A stretch of 64,000 bases of DNA from assembly GCA_964526675.1 (NCBI GenBank), contig CAZGLY010000007.1:36357-100356 (forward strand). Direction: 5' to 3'. Position 1 is the first letter of the stretch. Each line of letters opens with the position of its first letter. The translations under genes and the position numbers were made by a program. The notes under the pieces are model-generated. The model did no database searches and was not told the origin of the DNA. It worked only from the letters and a program-made list of their open reading frames with translations. Positions 26,349 through 34,871 of the stretch are shown in pieces. Origin of the DNA: CAZADA01 sp964526675 (GTDB lineage: Bacteria; Pseudomonadota; Alphaproteobacteria; Caulobacterales; Maricaulaceae).

Positions 26349-27580
26349 GGCCCGGTGTCTTCGAACTCCGCGACATCGCCCTCATTGGTCAGGCGCGCGT
26401 CATAGCCGGTGCGCCGGAGGCTGTACCGCGCGGGCAGCGGCTCCAACGTGCCCTCGGTGACGCGCGTTGACCGCGCAATCCGGCCTTCCAGCTCGTTGAT
26501 CCGCACCATCAAGCCGGAACGCTCGGCGGACCATTTGGCGTATTCAAGCCGCAACGCCTCCAGCTCCTCGAGATCCCCGGCGAACGTGCTGCGCTCCGCC
26601 CGCCATTGGGCGTGTTCGTCGCGAATGGCCTCAAGCTCCTCCACGCGGGCGAGCAGACGCGTGCGTTCCAAGCGCCAGTCCGCCCGTTCGCTGCGCAATT
26701 CGGTGAGCTTGGCGGCCACGTCCGCCTGCTCCACCTCGAACGCTTCGAGCCGACGCAGCTTCTCCACCAACGTGTCGCGTTCGGCCCGCCACACGGAGTG
26801 CTCCGCCTTGAGGACGTCGAGCTCCTCAGCTTTCGCCAGGAGGTGAGGCCGGTCGCCCGCCCAACGCGCGTGCTCGTCGCGGATCCCTTGCAGCGCGTCG
26901 ATATGCGCCAGGAGTTTCGCCCGCTCCGCGTCCCAATCGCTGCGTTGGGCCCGCAACGCATCGGCTTCATCGGCCCTTGCGGCAAGCCCGGTGCGTTCGG
27001 ATTGAAAGCGCGTGAGCTCCGCGCGCACCGCGTCCAGCTGCGCTGTAAGGGCGTCGACCCGTTCGGCTTTCGTGACCAACACCGACCGCTCGGCGCTGTA
27101 TTTCATGTTCTCGGCGCGAACGCCTTCCAACTCCTCCACCCGGTCGAGGAGTTTCGAGACTTCCAAACGCCACTCCTCGCGCTCGGTGAACAGCGCGTCA
27201 TACCGATCGCGCGCCTCCAGCAAGCCCTGACGTTCGCCGCGCAAACTCGCCAGCTCCCGCTCCAACGCCTCCAGCCCGCGCAAACGATCCACGAGCTCGG
27301 CGCGCTCGGTTCGCAGGACCGCGACCTGACCGGCGTCGGTGAACAACCGCTCTTGATCCGCGCGCAGCGCGTCCCGCTCCTGTTGCACGGTCTCAATCTC
27401 GTCCTGACGTTCGCCAAGGCGGGCGCTGAACTCATCCCGCTCGGCGCGCGCGCGGGCGAGCTCGGTGTTGATCGACTCCCAGTCGCCGCGGCCGCGCCCC
27501 CAGACCCACCAAGCGATGGCCACACCCAACAGAGCCGCAAGCACCGTCAGGCCGAATTGATGAATGACGAGCCAAGCCAT
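26345..27580 (-). CDS. membrane-anchored long coiled-coil protein with 24-residue aromatic repeat
   Basis: A 411-residue protein not matched to a named family. Residues 10-27 form one membrane helix (LTVLAALLGVAIAWWVWG), and the rest is an Arg/Glu/Leu-rich coiled coil to about residue 370 with a short free tail. From residue 137 an aromatic residue followed by x-x-E/D-R recurs at 137, 161, 192, 216, 240, 264, 302, 326 and 350. The spacings are 24, 31, 24, 24, 24, 38, 24, 24, that is 24 or 24 plus whole heptads. The unit resembles W-R-A-E-R-x-x-L-L-A-R-V-E-E-L-E. The gene starts 9 bases after the stop of the BON/OmpA gene, so the two are one operon. A scaffold or tether in the envelope is plausible. 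The topology (coil in cytoplasm or periplasm) is unresolved. Confidence 0.85.
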   Translation of the reverse strand: MAWLVIHQFGLTVLAALLGVAIAWWVWGRGRGDWESINTELARARAERDEFSARLGERQDEIETVQQERDALRADQERLFTDAGQVAVLRTERAELVDRLRGLEALERELASLRGERQGLLEARDRYDALFTEREEWRLEVSKLLDRVEELEGVRAENMKYSAERSVLVTKAERVDALTAQLDAVRAELTRFQSERTGLAARADEADALRAQRSDWDAERAKLLAHIDALQGIRDEHARWAGDRPHLLAKAEELDVLKAEHSVWRAERDTLVEKLRRLEAFEVEQADVAAKLTELRSERADWRLERTRLLARVEELEAIRDEHAQWRAERSTFAGDLEELEALRLEYAKWSAERSGLMVRINELEGRIARSTRVTEGTLEPLPARYSLRRTGYDARLTNEGDVAEFEDTGP

Positions 27581-27589
27581 GGCGTTCTC

Positions 27590-28822
27590 CTAGAGCGAGA
27601 CCGAAATCTCGATGCGACGATTGAGGGCTCGGCCCTCGCGAGTGGCGTTGTCTGCGGCGGGACGATCCGCGCCGAAACCCAGCGCCTCCAAACGTGCGCG
27701 CTCCACGCCGTTGGCCGCAAGGTATTCCAGAACCGTCTGCGCGCGCGCCTGCGACAAATCACGGTTGAAACCGGGATCGCCCGTGGCGTCGGTGTGCCCT
27801 TCGATGGTGAGGGACGCGTCGGGGCATTCCGCCGCGATCGCCGCCAACCGATCCAGCAACGACAAGCTCACGGGGCGAACCGTGGCGCTGCTGGACTCAA
27901 ACAGGATCGTGTTGGTCGCGAGCACGGTGTCAAAGGCCTCTTGGCACTGCACGGCCGCGGCGCGGCGCCGCTCCTCCTCCTCGGCGCGCGCGACCTCTTC
28001 CGGCGACGGCGTCGGTTCGGGCTCTGGGGTCGGTTCGGGCTCTGGGGTCGGTTCGGGTTCTGGGGCGGGCTCGGGTTCCGGCGGCGCGATGACGACGATG
28101 TTGCTGCGCGCCGCCACCGGCGTCCCGTCTACGGAAAAGGCGGCATGGGCGGCCCTCAGCGCGCGGCGCGCGGCGGCGGCCGCGGCGTCGCCTTGGGCTT
28201 CGCCGCTCACCGTCAGCGTGACGCCCTCCAACCGCGCCCGCCCAGGCTCAAGATGCGCGAGCGCGTCGAGACCCACCGCCGCCACATCCGTCCAAGCGGC
28301 GAAGGGCGTCTCGGGATCTACCACCATCTCGTCGCGGAGCCGGGCGTCATCCGGCAGCGCCGCGCGGGCGCGCGCGCGCAACAGCGCCGCCCCCTCGGCG
28401 TGCGGCACAAGCCCTCGCAAGGTGATCGCGCCGCTCTCGCGCTGCGCCGACCAAACATAGGGCTCCGTCCGCGGCGGCTTGATGACGACCTCGCGGGCGT
28501 CCACCGCCGTGACGCCGCCCCACAACACGCCGCCCTCGCCAACGCCAAAGAGCGTGCCGGCCCGCCAGGCCGCTTGCTCAAGCGCGGCGCGTTGATCGTC
28601 GTCGGCGACGACGCCGGTCAGGATCGCGGCCTGGCCATCCATGCGCACGGTCACGTCCGCCCCGAGAGGCGCAATCGCCGCCGTCACCGCGCGCTCCAGG
28701 CGGTCCTGCGCACGCCACGCCGACGCGCCGAACCCATCCAGCACGACGCCCGCCACGAACAGGATCACCAAAAGCGCGAGGCCGACGCCCCATTTTACGG
28801 CGTTGGTCACAGTGTTTCCCAT
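27590..28822 (-). CDS. OmpA-family peptidoglycan-binding protein with BON-like domain
   Basis: About 410 residues from ATG 28822; another in-frame ATG lies slightly upstream (28846) and no strong ribosome site decides between them. A single membrane helix (about 11-30) is followed by a BON-like periplasmic region (LERAVTAAIAPLGADVTVRM ... AAILTGVVADDDQR), a Pro/Glu repeat linker at 248-274 (EPEPTP units), and a C-terminal OmpA domain (about 302-410) with FESSSATVRPVSLSLLDRLA, IEGHTDATGDPGFNRDLSQ and GRALNRRIEI, which binds diaminopimelate in peptidoglycan. It would thus be an inner-membrane protein reaching to the cell wall. It is upstream of, and cotranscribed with, the coiled-coil gene. Confidence 0.88.
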   Translation of the reverse strand: MGNTVTNAVKWGVGLALLVILFVAGVVLDGFGASAWRAQDRLERAVTAAIAPLGADVTVRMDGQAAILTGVVADDDQRAALEQAAWRAGTLFGVGEGGVLWGGVTAVDAREVVIKPPRTEPYVWSAQRESGAITLRGLVPHAEGAALLRARARAALPDDARLRDEMVVDPETPFAAWTDVAAVGLDALAHLEPGRARLEGVTLTVSGEAQGDAAAAAARRALRAAHAAFSVDGTPVAARSNIVVIAPPEPEPAPEPEPTPEPEPTPEPEPTPSPEEVARAEEEERRRAAAVQCQEAFDTVLATNTILFESSSATVRPVSLSLLDRLAAIAAECPDASLTIEGHTDATGDPGFNRDLSQARAQTVLEYLAANGVERARLEALGFGADRPAADNATREGRALNRRIEISVSL

Positions 28823-29012
28823 GATGAAGAAAGATGATGCAAGCATGATGCCGGACCAGGCCGCCGCGCACAATTGCACGACTGCGTCCTGAGCTGCGAC
28901 TGCCGCGCGCGCCGCCAGCAGACGTGTGTTCTTGACCGGCGTGGGCCTGTCTGCGACCAGCAGAGCCAGCGGCGACGCAACAGACGCGCGCGTGAGAGGA
29001 GCCCCACCACCC

Positions 29013-29864
29013 GTGACCCATTCCGGCGAAACCCCGCGGCTGTCGGTGGTCGTGCCCGTCTACAACGAAGCCGCCGTCATCCGCGACGTCGCCGCTGAAG
29101 CGCTTGAGGCGCTCGCGCCCCTCGGTCCGATTGAACTGATCATTGTGGACGACGGCAGCGACGACGCCGCCGCCGACGCGCTTGCGGACCTGGCGCGCGC
29201 GACGCCCCATATGCGGGTCATCCGCCATCCGCGCCGGTCCGGGAAGAGCGCGGCCTTGCGCACGGGGGTCGTGGCGGCGCGCGCGGTGTGGGTCGGCACG
29301 ATGGACGGCGACGGTCAAGACGATCCGCGCGATCTGCTCGCGATGGCGCAAACCGTGGATTTGTCGCGCGTTGAGACGGTCGGGCTCGTCGGCGGCGTGC
29401 GCCAGAACCGCACCGATGGCGGCTCGCGCAAGCTGGCGTCGCGCCTCGCCAACGGCTTGCGCCGGAGCTTGTTGAAGGACGACTGCCCGGACACCGCCTG
29501 CGGCCTCAAGCTGATCCCCAGGGACGTGTTCCGCGCCATCCCGTTTTTCGACGCGGTGCATCGGTATCTGCCGGCGTTTACGCGCCATCTGGGTTTCGAG
29601 ACCCGCTACGTGCCGGTGACCAACCGTCCGCGCACGGCGGGCGTGTCGAAGTACTCCAATCTCGGCCGCGCCGCCGCCGGCCTGTTCGATTTGATGGGGG
29701 TGGTGTGGTTGATGCGCCGGGGCCACACGCCCGGCGCGCCGCTGCTGCTGACCGCGCCCGCCGGCCGTGACGTGGGGACCACGGCGACTGCGACGGGAAC
29801 GTCCGCCGCACACGCGGCCGAGGACGCCGTGGGGAGCGCCGACATGATCGCGCCACGGGCGTGA
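29013..29864 (+). CDS. GT2 glycosyltransferase (polyprenyl-phosphate sugar synthase type)
   Basis: A 283-residue family 2 glycosyltransferase. GTG 29013 is chosen since the conserved domain begins a few residues later (PRLSVVVPVYNEAA) and the sequence before it has no family similarity. The nucleotide-sugar site has IIVDDGSDDAA and MDGDGQDDP (DxD), and further on NGLRRSLLKDDCPDTACGLKL and AGVSKYSNLGRA, as in DPM1/ArnC-like synthases. It would load a sugar onto undecaprenyl phosphate in the cytoplasm. No C-terminal membrane helices are evident. The next gene encodes an ArnT-like transferase that uses exactly this kind of donor. Confidence 0.85.
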   Translation: MTHSGETPRLSVVVPVYNEAAVIRDVAAEALEALAPLGPIELIIVDDGSDDAAADALADLARATPHMRVIRHPRRSGKSAALRTGVVAARAVWVGTMDGDGQDDPRDLLAMAQTVDLSRVETVGLVGGVRQNRTDGGSRKLASRLANGLRRSLLKDDCPDTACGLKLIPRDVFRAIPFFDAVHRYLPAFTRHLGFETRYVPVTNRPRTAGVSKYSNLGRAAAGLFDLMGVVWLMRRGHTPGAPLLLTAPAGRDVGTTATATGTSAAHAAEDAVGSADMIAPRA

Positions 29865-29919
29865 CCGCCGCGCGCGGGACGCTGTCCCGCGCCGGTGTGA
29901 GGGGGAGTTAAGCACCGCG

Positions 29920-31644
29920 ATGAGCGCGCTTTGGGACACGCTGACACGCCCGCAGGACGATGGGAGCCTGAGCCCGGCCGCCTGGGCGACGCTGATCGCG
30001 CTGGCGTTGGCGCTGCTCACCCCGGGCTTTGCGGAGCTGCCCGTGTGGGATCGCGACGAGGCGCGTTACGCCCAAGCGACCAAACAGATGTTGGAGACCA
30101 ACGACTACGTCGACATTCGGTTCCAAGACCAAACCCGCTATGTGAAGCCCGTCGGGATTTATTGGATGCAAGCGGGCGCCGCGTCGTTCTTCGGCGGCGC
30201 CGACGCGCCGATTTGGGCCTTTCGCTTGCCGTCCCTTCTCGGAATCATGATCGCCGTCGCCGCCACGGCCTGGCTTGGTCTTCGGATCGGCGGACCGAGC
30301 GTGGGCGTGATGGCCGGATTGCTGCTGGCGCTCGCCGTCGTGCCGGCCGTGGAGGCGCGCACCGCCAAGACCGACGCCGCGCTGGCGGGCGCGGCCGCGA
30401 TCGCGCAAGCGGCGTTGTTTGTCCTCACCGTGCGCATGGGCGGACACGCCGGCGGAACGCGCGTGGACAAGCCAGCGTTTTGGGGCGCGCCTGCGGTGTT
30501 CTGGGCGGCGTCTGCGGCGGCGATCCTCATCAAGGGACCGATCGTGACCATGGTCTCGGCGCTGACGGTCGGCGGCTATTGCCTCTGGCGGCGGGACGTC
30601 ACGCCGCTGAAGCGGTTGCGGGTTGGTTGGGGGTTGCTGCTGACGGCGGCGATTGTCCTCCCGTGGGTGCTCGCGATCACCATCCAAACGCAAGGCGCGT
30701 TTTTGATGGACTCCATCGGCCACGCCTTGCTGGGCAAAGTGGCGGAAGGCGACGACTCCCATGGCGGCCCGCCCGGCTACCACACCGTGGCCGCGCTTCT
30801 GACGCTCTGGCCGGCGACGGCTCTGTTTGCGCTGGCGGGGCTCACAGCGTGGCGGAGCCGACGCGAGCCCGCCGTCCAATTCCTGATCGTGTGGCTGGGG
30901 CCGACCTGGATCATCTTCGAGGTCGTGGCGACCAAGCTCATGCACTATGTGCTGCCGGTGTTTCCCGCGATCATGATCTTGGCGGCTCTCGGCGCGCGCG
31001 ACGCCAACGCCCTGCTGGCCTCGCGCCCCGTTAAGATCGCGCATGGCGTGTTCGTCGTCCTGTTCGCGGTGATGGCGGTGGTCTTGGGTCTCGCGGCGGC
31101 TGTCTGGCAACACACCTATGAGGACATCATCGCCCTGCCATCGGCCCTGGCGATTGGGTGCGGCGTCCTCGCCGCCGCCGCGGGCGTTTGGTTCGCGCTG
31201 CGCCCCACGGGCGGACGCCTTCTCGCGCTCACCGCCGCCACGTTCGCGCTCTACGTCGCTGGGTTTCAAGTCGCGATCCCGCGGGTGGACTCCTTCTGGC
31301 CGTCAGACCGCGTGGCTCAACGCATCGACACGCTCTCTGGCTGCGACGCTGTGACGGTGGCGACGGCCGGGTACCGGGAGCCGAGCAACGTCTTTCTGTT
31401 CGGCACCGAGACCGTGTTGAGAGACGGCGGCGACGCCGCCCGCCATCTGCTGACGCATCCTCTGTGTGGTGTGGCGGTTGTGGATCGGCGCCAGCGGGAC
31501 GCGTTTGACGCGGTTCTTCTCGCGGCGGAAGCCGACGTTCGGTCATTCGGCGTCGTGAAAGGCGTCAACACGGTCAAAGGCCGCGAACTGGAGCTCGACA
31601 TTCTCGCCCTGAGCGTGTCGCCCCTCGCCGCAGCCACGCCCTAA
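29920..31644 (+). CDS. ArnT-like GT83/GT39 membrane glycosyltransferase
   Basis: A 574-residue integral membrane protein with about 11-12 hydrophobic segments. The first periplasmic loop carries the acidic motif VWDRDEARYAQATKQML, followed by QTRYVKPVGIYWMQAGAASFFG. This matches PMT/ArnT enzymes that transfer a sugar from a polyprenyl phosphate carrier to lipid A, lipopolysaccharide core or protein on the periplasmic side. The C-terminal soluble part (about 460-574) is expected for the family. With the GT2 gene 55 bases upstream it forms a donor-synthesis and transfer pair. Alphaproteobacterial examples add galacturonate to LPS (RgtE with RgtA-D); the sugar here is unknown. Confidence 0.87.
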   Translation: MSALWDTLTRPQDDGSLSPAAWATLIALALALLTPGFAELPVWDRDEARYAQATKQMLETNDYVDIRFQDQTRYVKPVGIYWMQAGAASFFGGADAPIWAFRLPSLLGIMIAVAATAWLGLRIGGPSVGVMAGLLLALAVVPAVEARTAKTDAALAGAAAIAQAALFVLTVRMGGHAGGTRVDKPAFWGAPAVFWAASAAAILIKGPIVTMVSALTVGGYCLWRRDVTPLKRLRVGWGLLLTAAIVLPWVLAITIQTQGAFLMDSIGHALLGKVAEGDDSHGGPPGYHTVAALLTLWPATALFALAGLTAWRSRREPAVQFLIVWLGPTWIIFEVVATKLMHYVLPVFPAIMILAALGARDANALLASRPVKIAHGVFVVLFAVMAVVLGLAAAVWQHTYEDIIALPSALAIGCGVLAAAAGVWFALRPTGGRLLALTAATFALYVAGFQVAIPRVDSFWPSDRVAQRIDTLSGCDAVTVATAGYREPSNVFLFGTETVLRDGGDAARHLLTHPLCGVAVVDRRQRDAFDAVLLAAEADVRSFGVVKGVNTVKGRELELDILALSVSPLAAATP

Positions 31645-31670
31645 CGGTCACGCACCGACGCGCCCCGCCG

Positions 31671-32834
31671 TCAGCCGCCGCTCGCCTGCAAGCGCGCCCA
31701 AAACGGCTTGAACGCTTCGCAATAGAGATTGCCCTGCGCGTAAGGGGCGCACGCCGCGCGATAGTCCGCCCATTCCGCGCTGCCGCCCTTACAGGACGCC
31801 GCAAAGCCCTTCACCTGCTCGTTAAACGCGACCGCTTCCGCGTCATACGCATCCGCCTGGTCTTCAAAATCGCGGAACATGCTGCGCAGCCGCGGCCCGG
31901 GCGCGCGTTGATCACGGCGAGCCCGCTCCGCCAGCCGTTCATACTCCGCGCGCTGTGCGTCGAGGGACGCTTGGGTGGCGTCGAGCGCCGCGCGCGCCTG
32001 GCCGATGGCGTCCGCCTGCCGCGCGCAAGACGCCAGCACCGCCCGCGCCAAGCCCTGCGGCGCCGGCGTATCGCCTTCGGTGGTCTGCGGCGGCGCCGCC
32101 GCGGCCGCCTGAGCTTGCGCCGCGTCTTGATACACGATCTCGAAATTCACCGGCACGATGAAGGAGACGGACGGAAACGACATCGACTCCGGCAGCCGGG
32201 GCAACCGCGTTGCGGCCCGCATCACCCGCTTCACCTCGTCATCGAGGAGCGGGTAGCCCGTGCGACGCCGGAACGTCCATCCTTCCACCCGGCCACGGCG
32301 ATTGACCGTGACCACGACCTCCGCGCGACCGCCCCAACCGCGCTTGCGCGCCTCCACCGGATAGCTCAAACGCCCCATGATGACGCGCCGCGCTTCCGCC
32401 AACCATTCGCGGAACGCGCGAAACTGCTCAAAGGTCAAATCGCCCGCCGGCGCGCCGGCGCCGCCAATCCAGATGTCCTGGATCGGCTGGGCTTCAATCG
32501 GCGGCAACTCCAACGTCTCGCGCGGCGTGACCGGCGGCAGAGGCGGAGGCGCTTCGGCCGCGCGTTCTTCGATCACCGGTTCGGGCTCGGGCTCTGGTTC
32601 CGGCTCAGGCTCGGGTTCCGGTTCGGGCTCCGGCGGCGCGATCGGCGGCGGCGCGAGGCTGATCGGGATGCCCGCATCGGCGACGCCGATGATGGGCGGC
32701 TCCTCGGGTTTCTTGAGAAAGGGCGCCGCCGCGCCAAGATGAACCGCCAACGCCGCCGCCAGGCCCGCCGCCCAATGGGCGGTCTGGGGGACCGGCGCGG
32801 CGATGTCGCCGAACAGCTTGGCCGCTGTGCTCAT
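31671..32834 (-). CDS. tonB: TonB energy transducer with C-terminal extension
   Basis: A 387-residue TonB-like protein. One N-terminal helix (about 21-38) is followed by a Glu-Pro repeat (about 69-86, EP x9), which spans the periplasm, then a TonB C-terminal domain at about 152-234 (GRLSYPVEARKRGWGG, AEVVVTVNRRGRVEGW, GYPLLDDEVKRVMRAAT). Most TonB proteins stop here. This one continues for about 150 residues: Ala/Gln-rich, then a predicted helical segment (DATQASLDAQRAEYERLAER) and four cysteines at 270, 348, 362 and 372. It is last in an exbB-exbD-exbD-tonB operon with ATGA overlaps. It would energise receptors such as those at 8468-11350 and 22590-25691. Confidence 0.88.
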   Translation of the reverse strand: MSTAAKLFGDIAAPVPQTAHWAAGLAAALAVHLGAAAPFLKKPEEPPIIGVADAGIPISLAPPPIAPPEPEPEPEPEPEPEPEPEPVIEERAAEAPPPLPPVTPRETLELPPIEAQPIQDIWIGGAGAPAGDLTFEQFRAFREWLAEARRVIMGRLSYPVEARKRGWGGRAEVVVTVNRRGRVEGWTFRRRTGYPLLDDEVKRVMRAATRLPRLPESMSFPSVSFIVPVNFEIVYQDAAQAQAAAAAPPQTTEGDTPAPQGLARAVLASCARQADAIGQARAALDATQASLDAQRAEYERLAERARRDQRAPGPRLRSMFRDFEDQADAYDAEAVAFNEQVKGFAASCKGGSAEWADYRAACAPYAQGNLYCEAFKPFWARLQASGG

Positions 32835-33238
32835 CCCTGACCTCCCACCGTCAGAAGCACCAAGGACCGGACCCCGGCCTCCCGAAGCAGCTCCATCACT
32901 TCGATGACCCGCGCGGCGTCCGCCCCGCCGTCCGCCTTCAGCTGCACCGCCGAGTTTGGACGGTACGCGAGCCAGACCGCGGCCGTGCGCACCAACTCCG
33001 AGTCGTCCGCCATCGGCTTGTCCTGAAACGCGACCTCGCCCTCCGCGCCGATGAGGATGACCACATCCTCCTCATCGCCTTCCTCCTCCGCGTCGGAGCG
33101 GGGCGGTTCGACCTCAACGGGGTCGGGCTTCTCAATCGCGCCCGCGAGCATGAAAAAGATCAGCAGGATGAACACCACGTCGATCAGCGGCGTGATGTTC
33201 ACCAGGTCCCGCGGCCGGCGCTGGGCGACAAACCTCAT
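32831..33238 (-). CDS. exbD: ExbD/TolR-family protein, second copy
   Basis: A 135-residue biopolymer-transport protein. Cytoplasmic RRPRDLVNITPLIDVVFILLIFFMLAGAIEK includes the single membrane helix with the functional Asp (LIDVVF) that carries protons with ExbB. The C-terminal periplasmic domain has AVQLKADGGADAARVIEVMELLREAGVRSLVLLT. It overlaps genes on both sides by ATGA. Two different ExbD proteins in one operon suggest a heteromeric stator or two alternative assemblies. Confidence 0.9.
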   Translation of the reverse strand: MRFVAQRRPRDLVNITPLIDVVFILLIFFMLAGAIEKPDPVEVEPPRSDAEEEGDEEDVVILIGAEGEVAFQDKPMADDSELVRTAAVWLAYRPNSAVQLKADGGADAARVIEVMELLREAGVRSLVLLTVGGQG

Positions 33239-33726
33239 GGCGCGCCCTCCTCGGGGGGCTCGTTCGCGTCGGGCGGCGAAAACGACACCGCCGCCGCGCC
33301 CGCGCCTCGCGCGGTGTCGTAGGCGTCAATGGCGTCCTGCAAGGACACGCCTTCTTCGGGGCGCACCAGAAACGCTCGGCCCGGATCGATGGCGATAATG
33401 CCCGCGACCGCCTCGCTCAACGTTTGGTCGACCAGCGGTTCGCCGTCGAAGCTGAAGTCGCCGTTCTCTAACAGGCCGATCACGATCGCGCCTTCGGCCG
33501 TCTCCACGACCTTGGTTTCTTCGGGCGTGTCGACGCGGATGAGCCGATAGCGCGAGAAGTTCGTCGCCAGCATGAAAAACACCAGCAGAATGAACACCAC
33601 GTCGATCAGGGGCGTGATGTTCAGCCCTGGCGTTCCCCGGCGCTCCCGGCGAATGCCCAGACCGCCGCCGCGCACGCCGCCGGCCTCGCCCCCATGGTGA
33701 TGGGCGTGGCCCGATTGGGCCCTCAC
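33235..33726 (-). CDS. exbD: ExbD/TolR-family protein, first copy
   Basis: A 163-residue ExbD protein beginning at GTG 33726, which overlaps the ExbB stop (GTGA). A Gly/His-rich cytoplasmic leader (about 1-30) precedes GTPGLNITPLIDVVFILLVFFMLATNF, the membrane helix with the proton-relay Asp. The periplasmic domain includes DFSFDGEPLVDQTLSEAVAG and FLVRPEEGVSLQDAIDAYDTAR. It is only moderately similar to the neighbouring ExbD in its periplasmic part, so the pair is an old duplication. It is part of the stator that harnesses proton-motive force for TonB. Confidence 0.9.
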   Translation of the reverse strand: MRAQSGHAHHHGGEAGGVRGGGLGIRRERRGTPGLNITPLIDVVFILLVFFMLATNFSRYRLIRVDTPEETKVVETAEGAIVIGLLENGDFSFDGEPLVDQTLSEAVAGIIAIDPGRAFLVRPEEGVSLQDAIDAYDTARGAGAAAVSFSPPDANEPPEEGAP

Positions 33727-34871
33727 GCGGCGTCCGCGCGCTCAGCCTCAGCCGTCGCGCTCTCCCGGTAAAGCGGCGCGGTGAACACTTGCGTCGCCGC
33801 GTCTTCCATGTACTGGGCGCTGACATCCGCCGAGCGTTGCAGCCAGGTGTAGAAGGCCGCCGCCGGAATGGCGACGCTCAGGCCCGCCGCGGTGGTCAGC
33901 AGCGCCTCCCAAATCCCGCCGGAGAGGATCGCCGGATCCACGCGGTCGCCGGCGTCTTGGAGCTGCTGAAAGGCGTCGATCATGCCAAGCACGGTGCCAA
34001 GCAAGCCCAGAAGCGGGCTGATCGTGGCGATCAAGCTCAGAAGCGGCAGCCCGCGCTCCATGCCGTCCATCTTCATCGTCGCGACGCGCGTCACCTCCTC
34101 GCGCACGCGATCCTCGTCGTCGGTGAGAAGCTGGCCGCGAATGGCGGCCTCCATGACGCGCGCCACAACGCCGCGTCGGGCTTGCACCGCCTCAAGCGCC
34201 TGCTGCGTCTCACCCCGATGGAGCTGATCCGCGACGCCCGCGACAAAACCGCGATTGGCCACGCGCAAGAGACGGAACTGCACCAGCTTGACGATCACCA
34301 GCGCCAAGCTGATGACCGACAACGCCGCCAGAAGGACGATGATCGGCCCGCCCGCGTCGACAAGGTTGAGGATGGGTTCGAAGGCGTTGACCGCCTCGGG
34401 CGCGGCGTCGGCCCCCGCATCGAGGGCCCCGTCCAACGGTTCCGCGCCGTCATCAAGGGCCTCGTCCGCCGCGGCGTCGTCGCCACTCGCGGGATCAGCC
34501 TCCGCATCGGCGTCCGCCGCGGGCTCCGCGCCGTCTTCGGCAGCGACGTCCTCTGTGTCCGACCCGGCGTCGGCGTCTTGCGCGCCATCAGCCGGCGCGG
34601 GCTCAGCTGACGCGTCTTCGGTCGATGCGTCTTCGGCGGATGCGTCGTCAGCCGCCTCGGGAGCCGCCGTGTCGCCGTCGGCGGTCACATCCGCGGGCGA
34701 CGCGTCATCGGCAGGGGCGGCCTCGGCCGCCTCGTCCACGTCAGATCCCTCGGCCGCAGCCTCTTCCGCCGCCGCGTCGTCAACGTCGGAGGCCGGCGTC
34801 ACCGGTTCCGACGCCGGCTCCGTTGCCGGATCGTCCTGCTGGTCCGTCGCTTGCGCGTCCGCCTCGTCCAT
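33723..34871 (-). CDS. exbB: ExbB/TolQ/MotA-family proton channel with long acidic N-terminus
   Basis: A 382-residue protein. The C-terminal 211 residues are a standard ExbB: first helix PIIVLLAALSVISLALVIVKL, cytoplasmic loop with VEAVQARRGVVARVMEAAIRG-like sequence, then LLSLIATISPLLGLLGTVLGMIDAF and GGIWEALLTTAAGLSVAIPAA helices. The first 171 residues are almost only Ala, Asp, Glu, Ser, Pro and Thr, strongly acidic and probably disordered, without a signal peptide. Since ExbB N-termini face the periplasm, this tail would lie there. It is first in the exbB-exbD-exbD-tonB operon. I saw no internal start near the first helix, so the acidic part looks genuinely translated. Confidence 0.9.
   Translation of the reverse strand: MDEADAQATDQQDDPATEPASEPVTPASDVDDAAAEEAAAEGSDVDEAAEAAPADDASPADVTADGDTAAPEAADDASAEDASTEDASAEPAPADGAQDADAGSDTEDVAAEDGAEPAADADAEADPASGDDAAADEALDDGAEPLDGALDAGADAAPEAVNAFEPILNLVDAGGPIIVLLAALSVISLALVIVKLVQFRLLRVANRGFVAGVADQLHRGETQQALEAVQARRGVVARVMEAAIRGQLLTDDEDRVREEVTRVATMKMDGMERGLPLLSLIATISPLLGLLGTVLGMIDAFQQLQDAGDRVDPAILSGGIWEALLTTAAGLSVAIPAAAFYTWLQRSADVSAQYMEDAATQVFTAPLYRESATAEAERADAA

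Noticed and set aside
28015..28085. Tandem Glu-Pro coding repeats considered as a phase-variable microsatellite
   Set aside because: The units are codon-based and multiples of three, so copy change keeps the frame; they are ordinary periplasmic spacers, as also at 32575-32640.
29931..31034. Alternative plus-strand frame inside the ArnT-like gene
   Set aside because: Arg/Gly-rich out-of-frame reading with no membrane helices.
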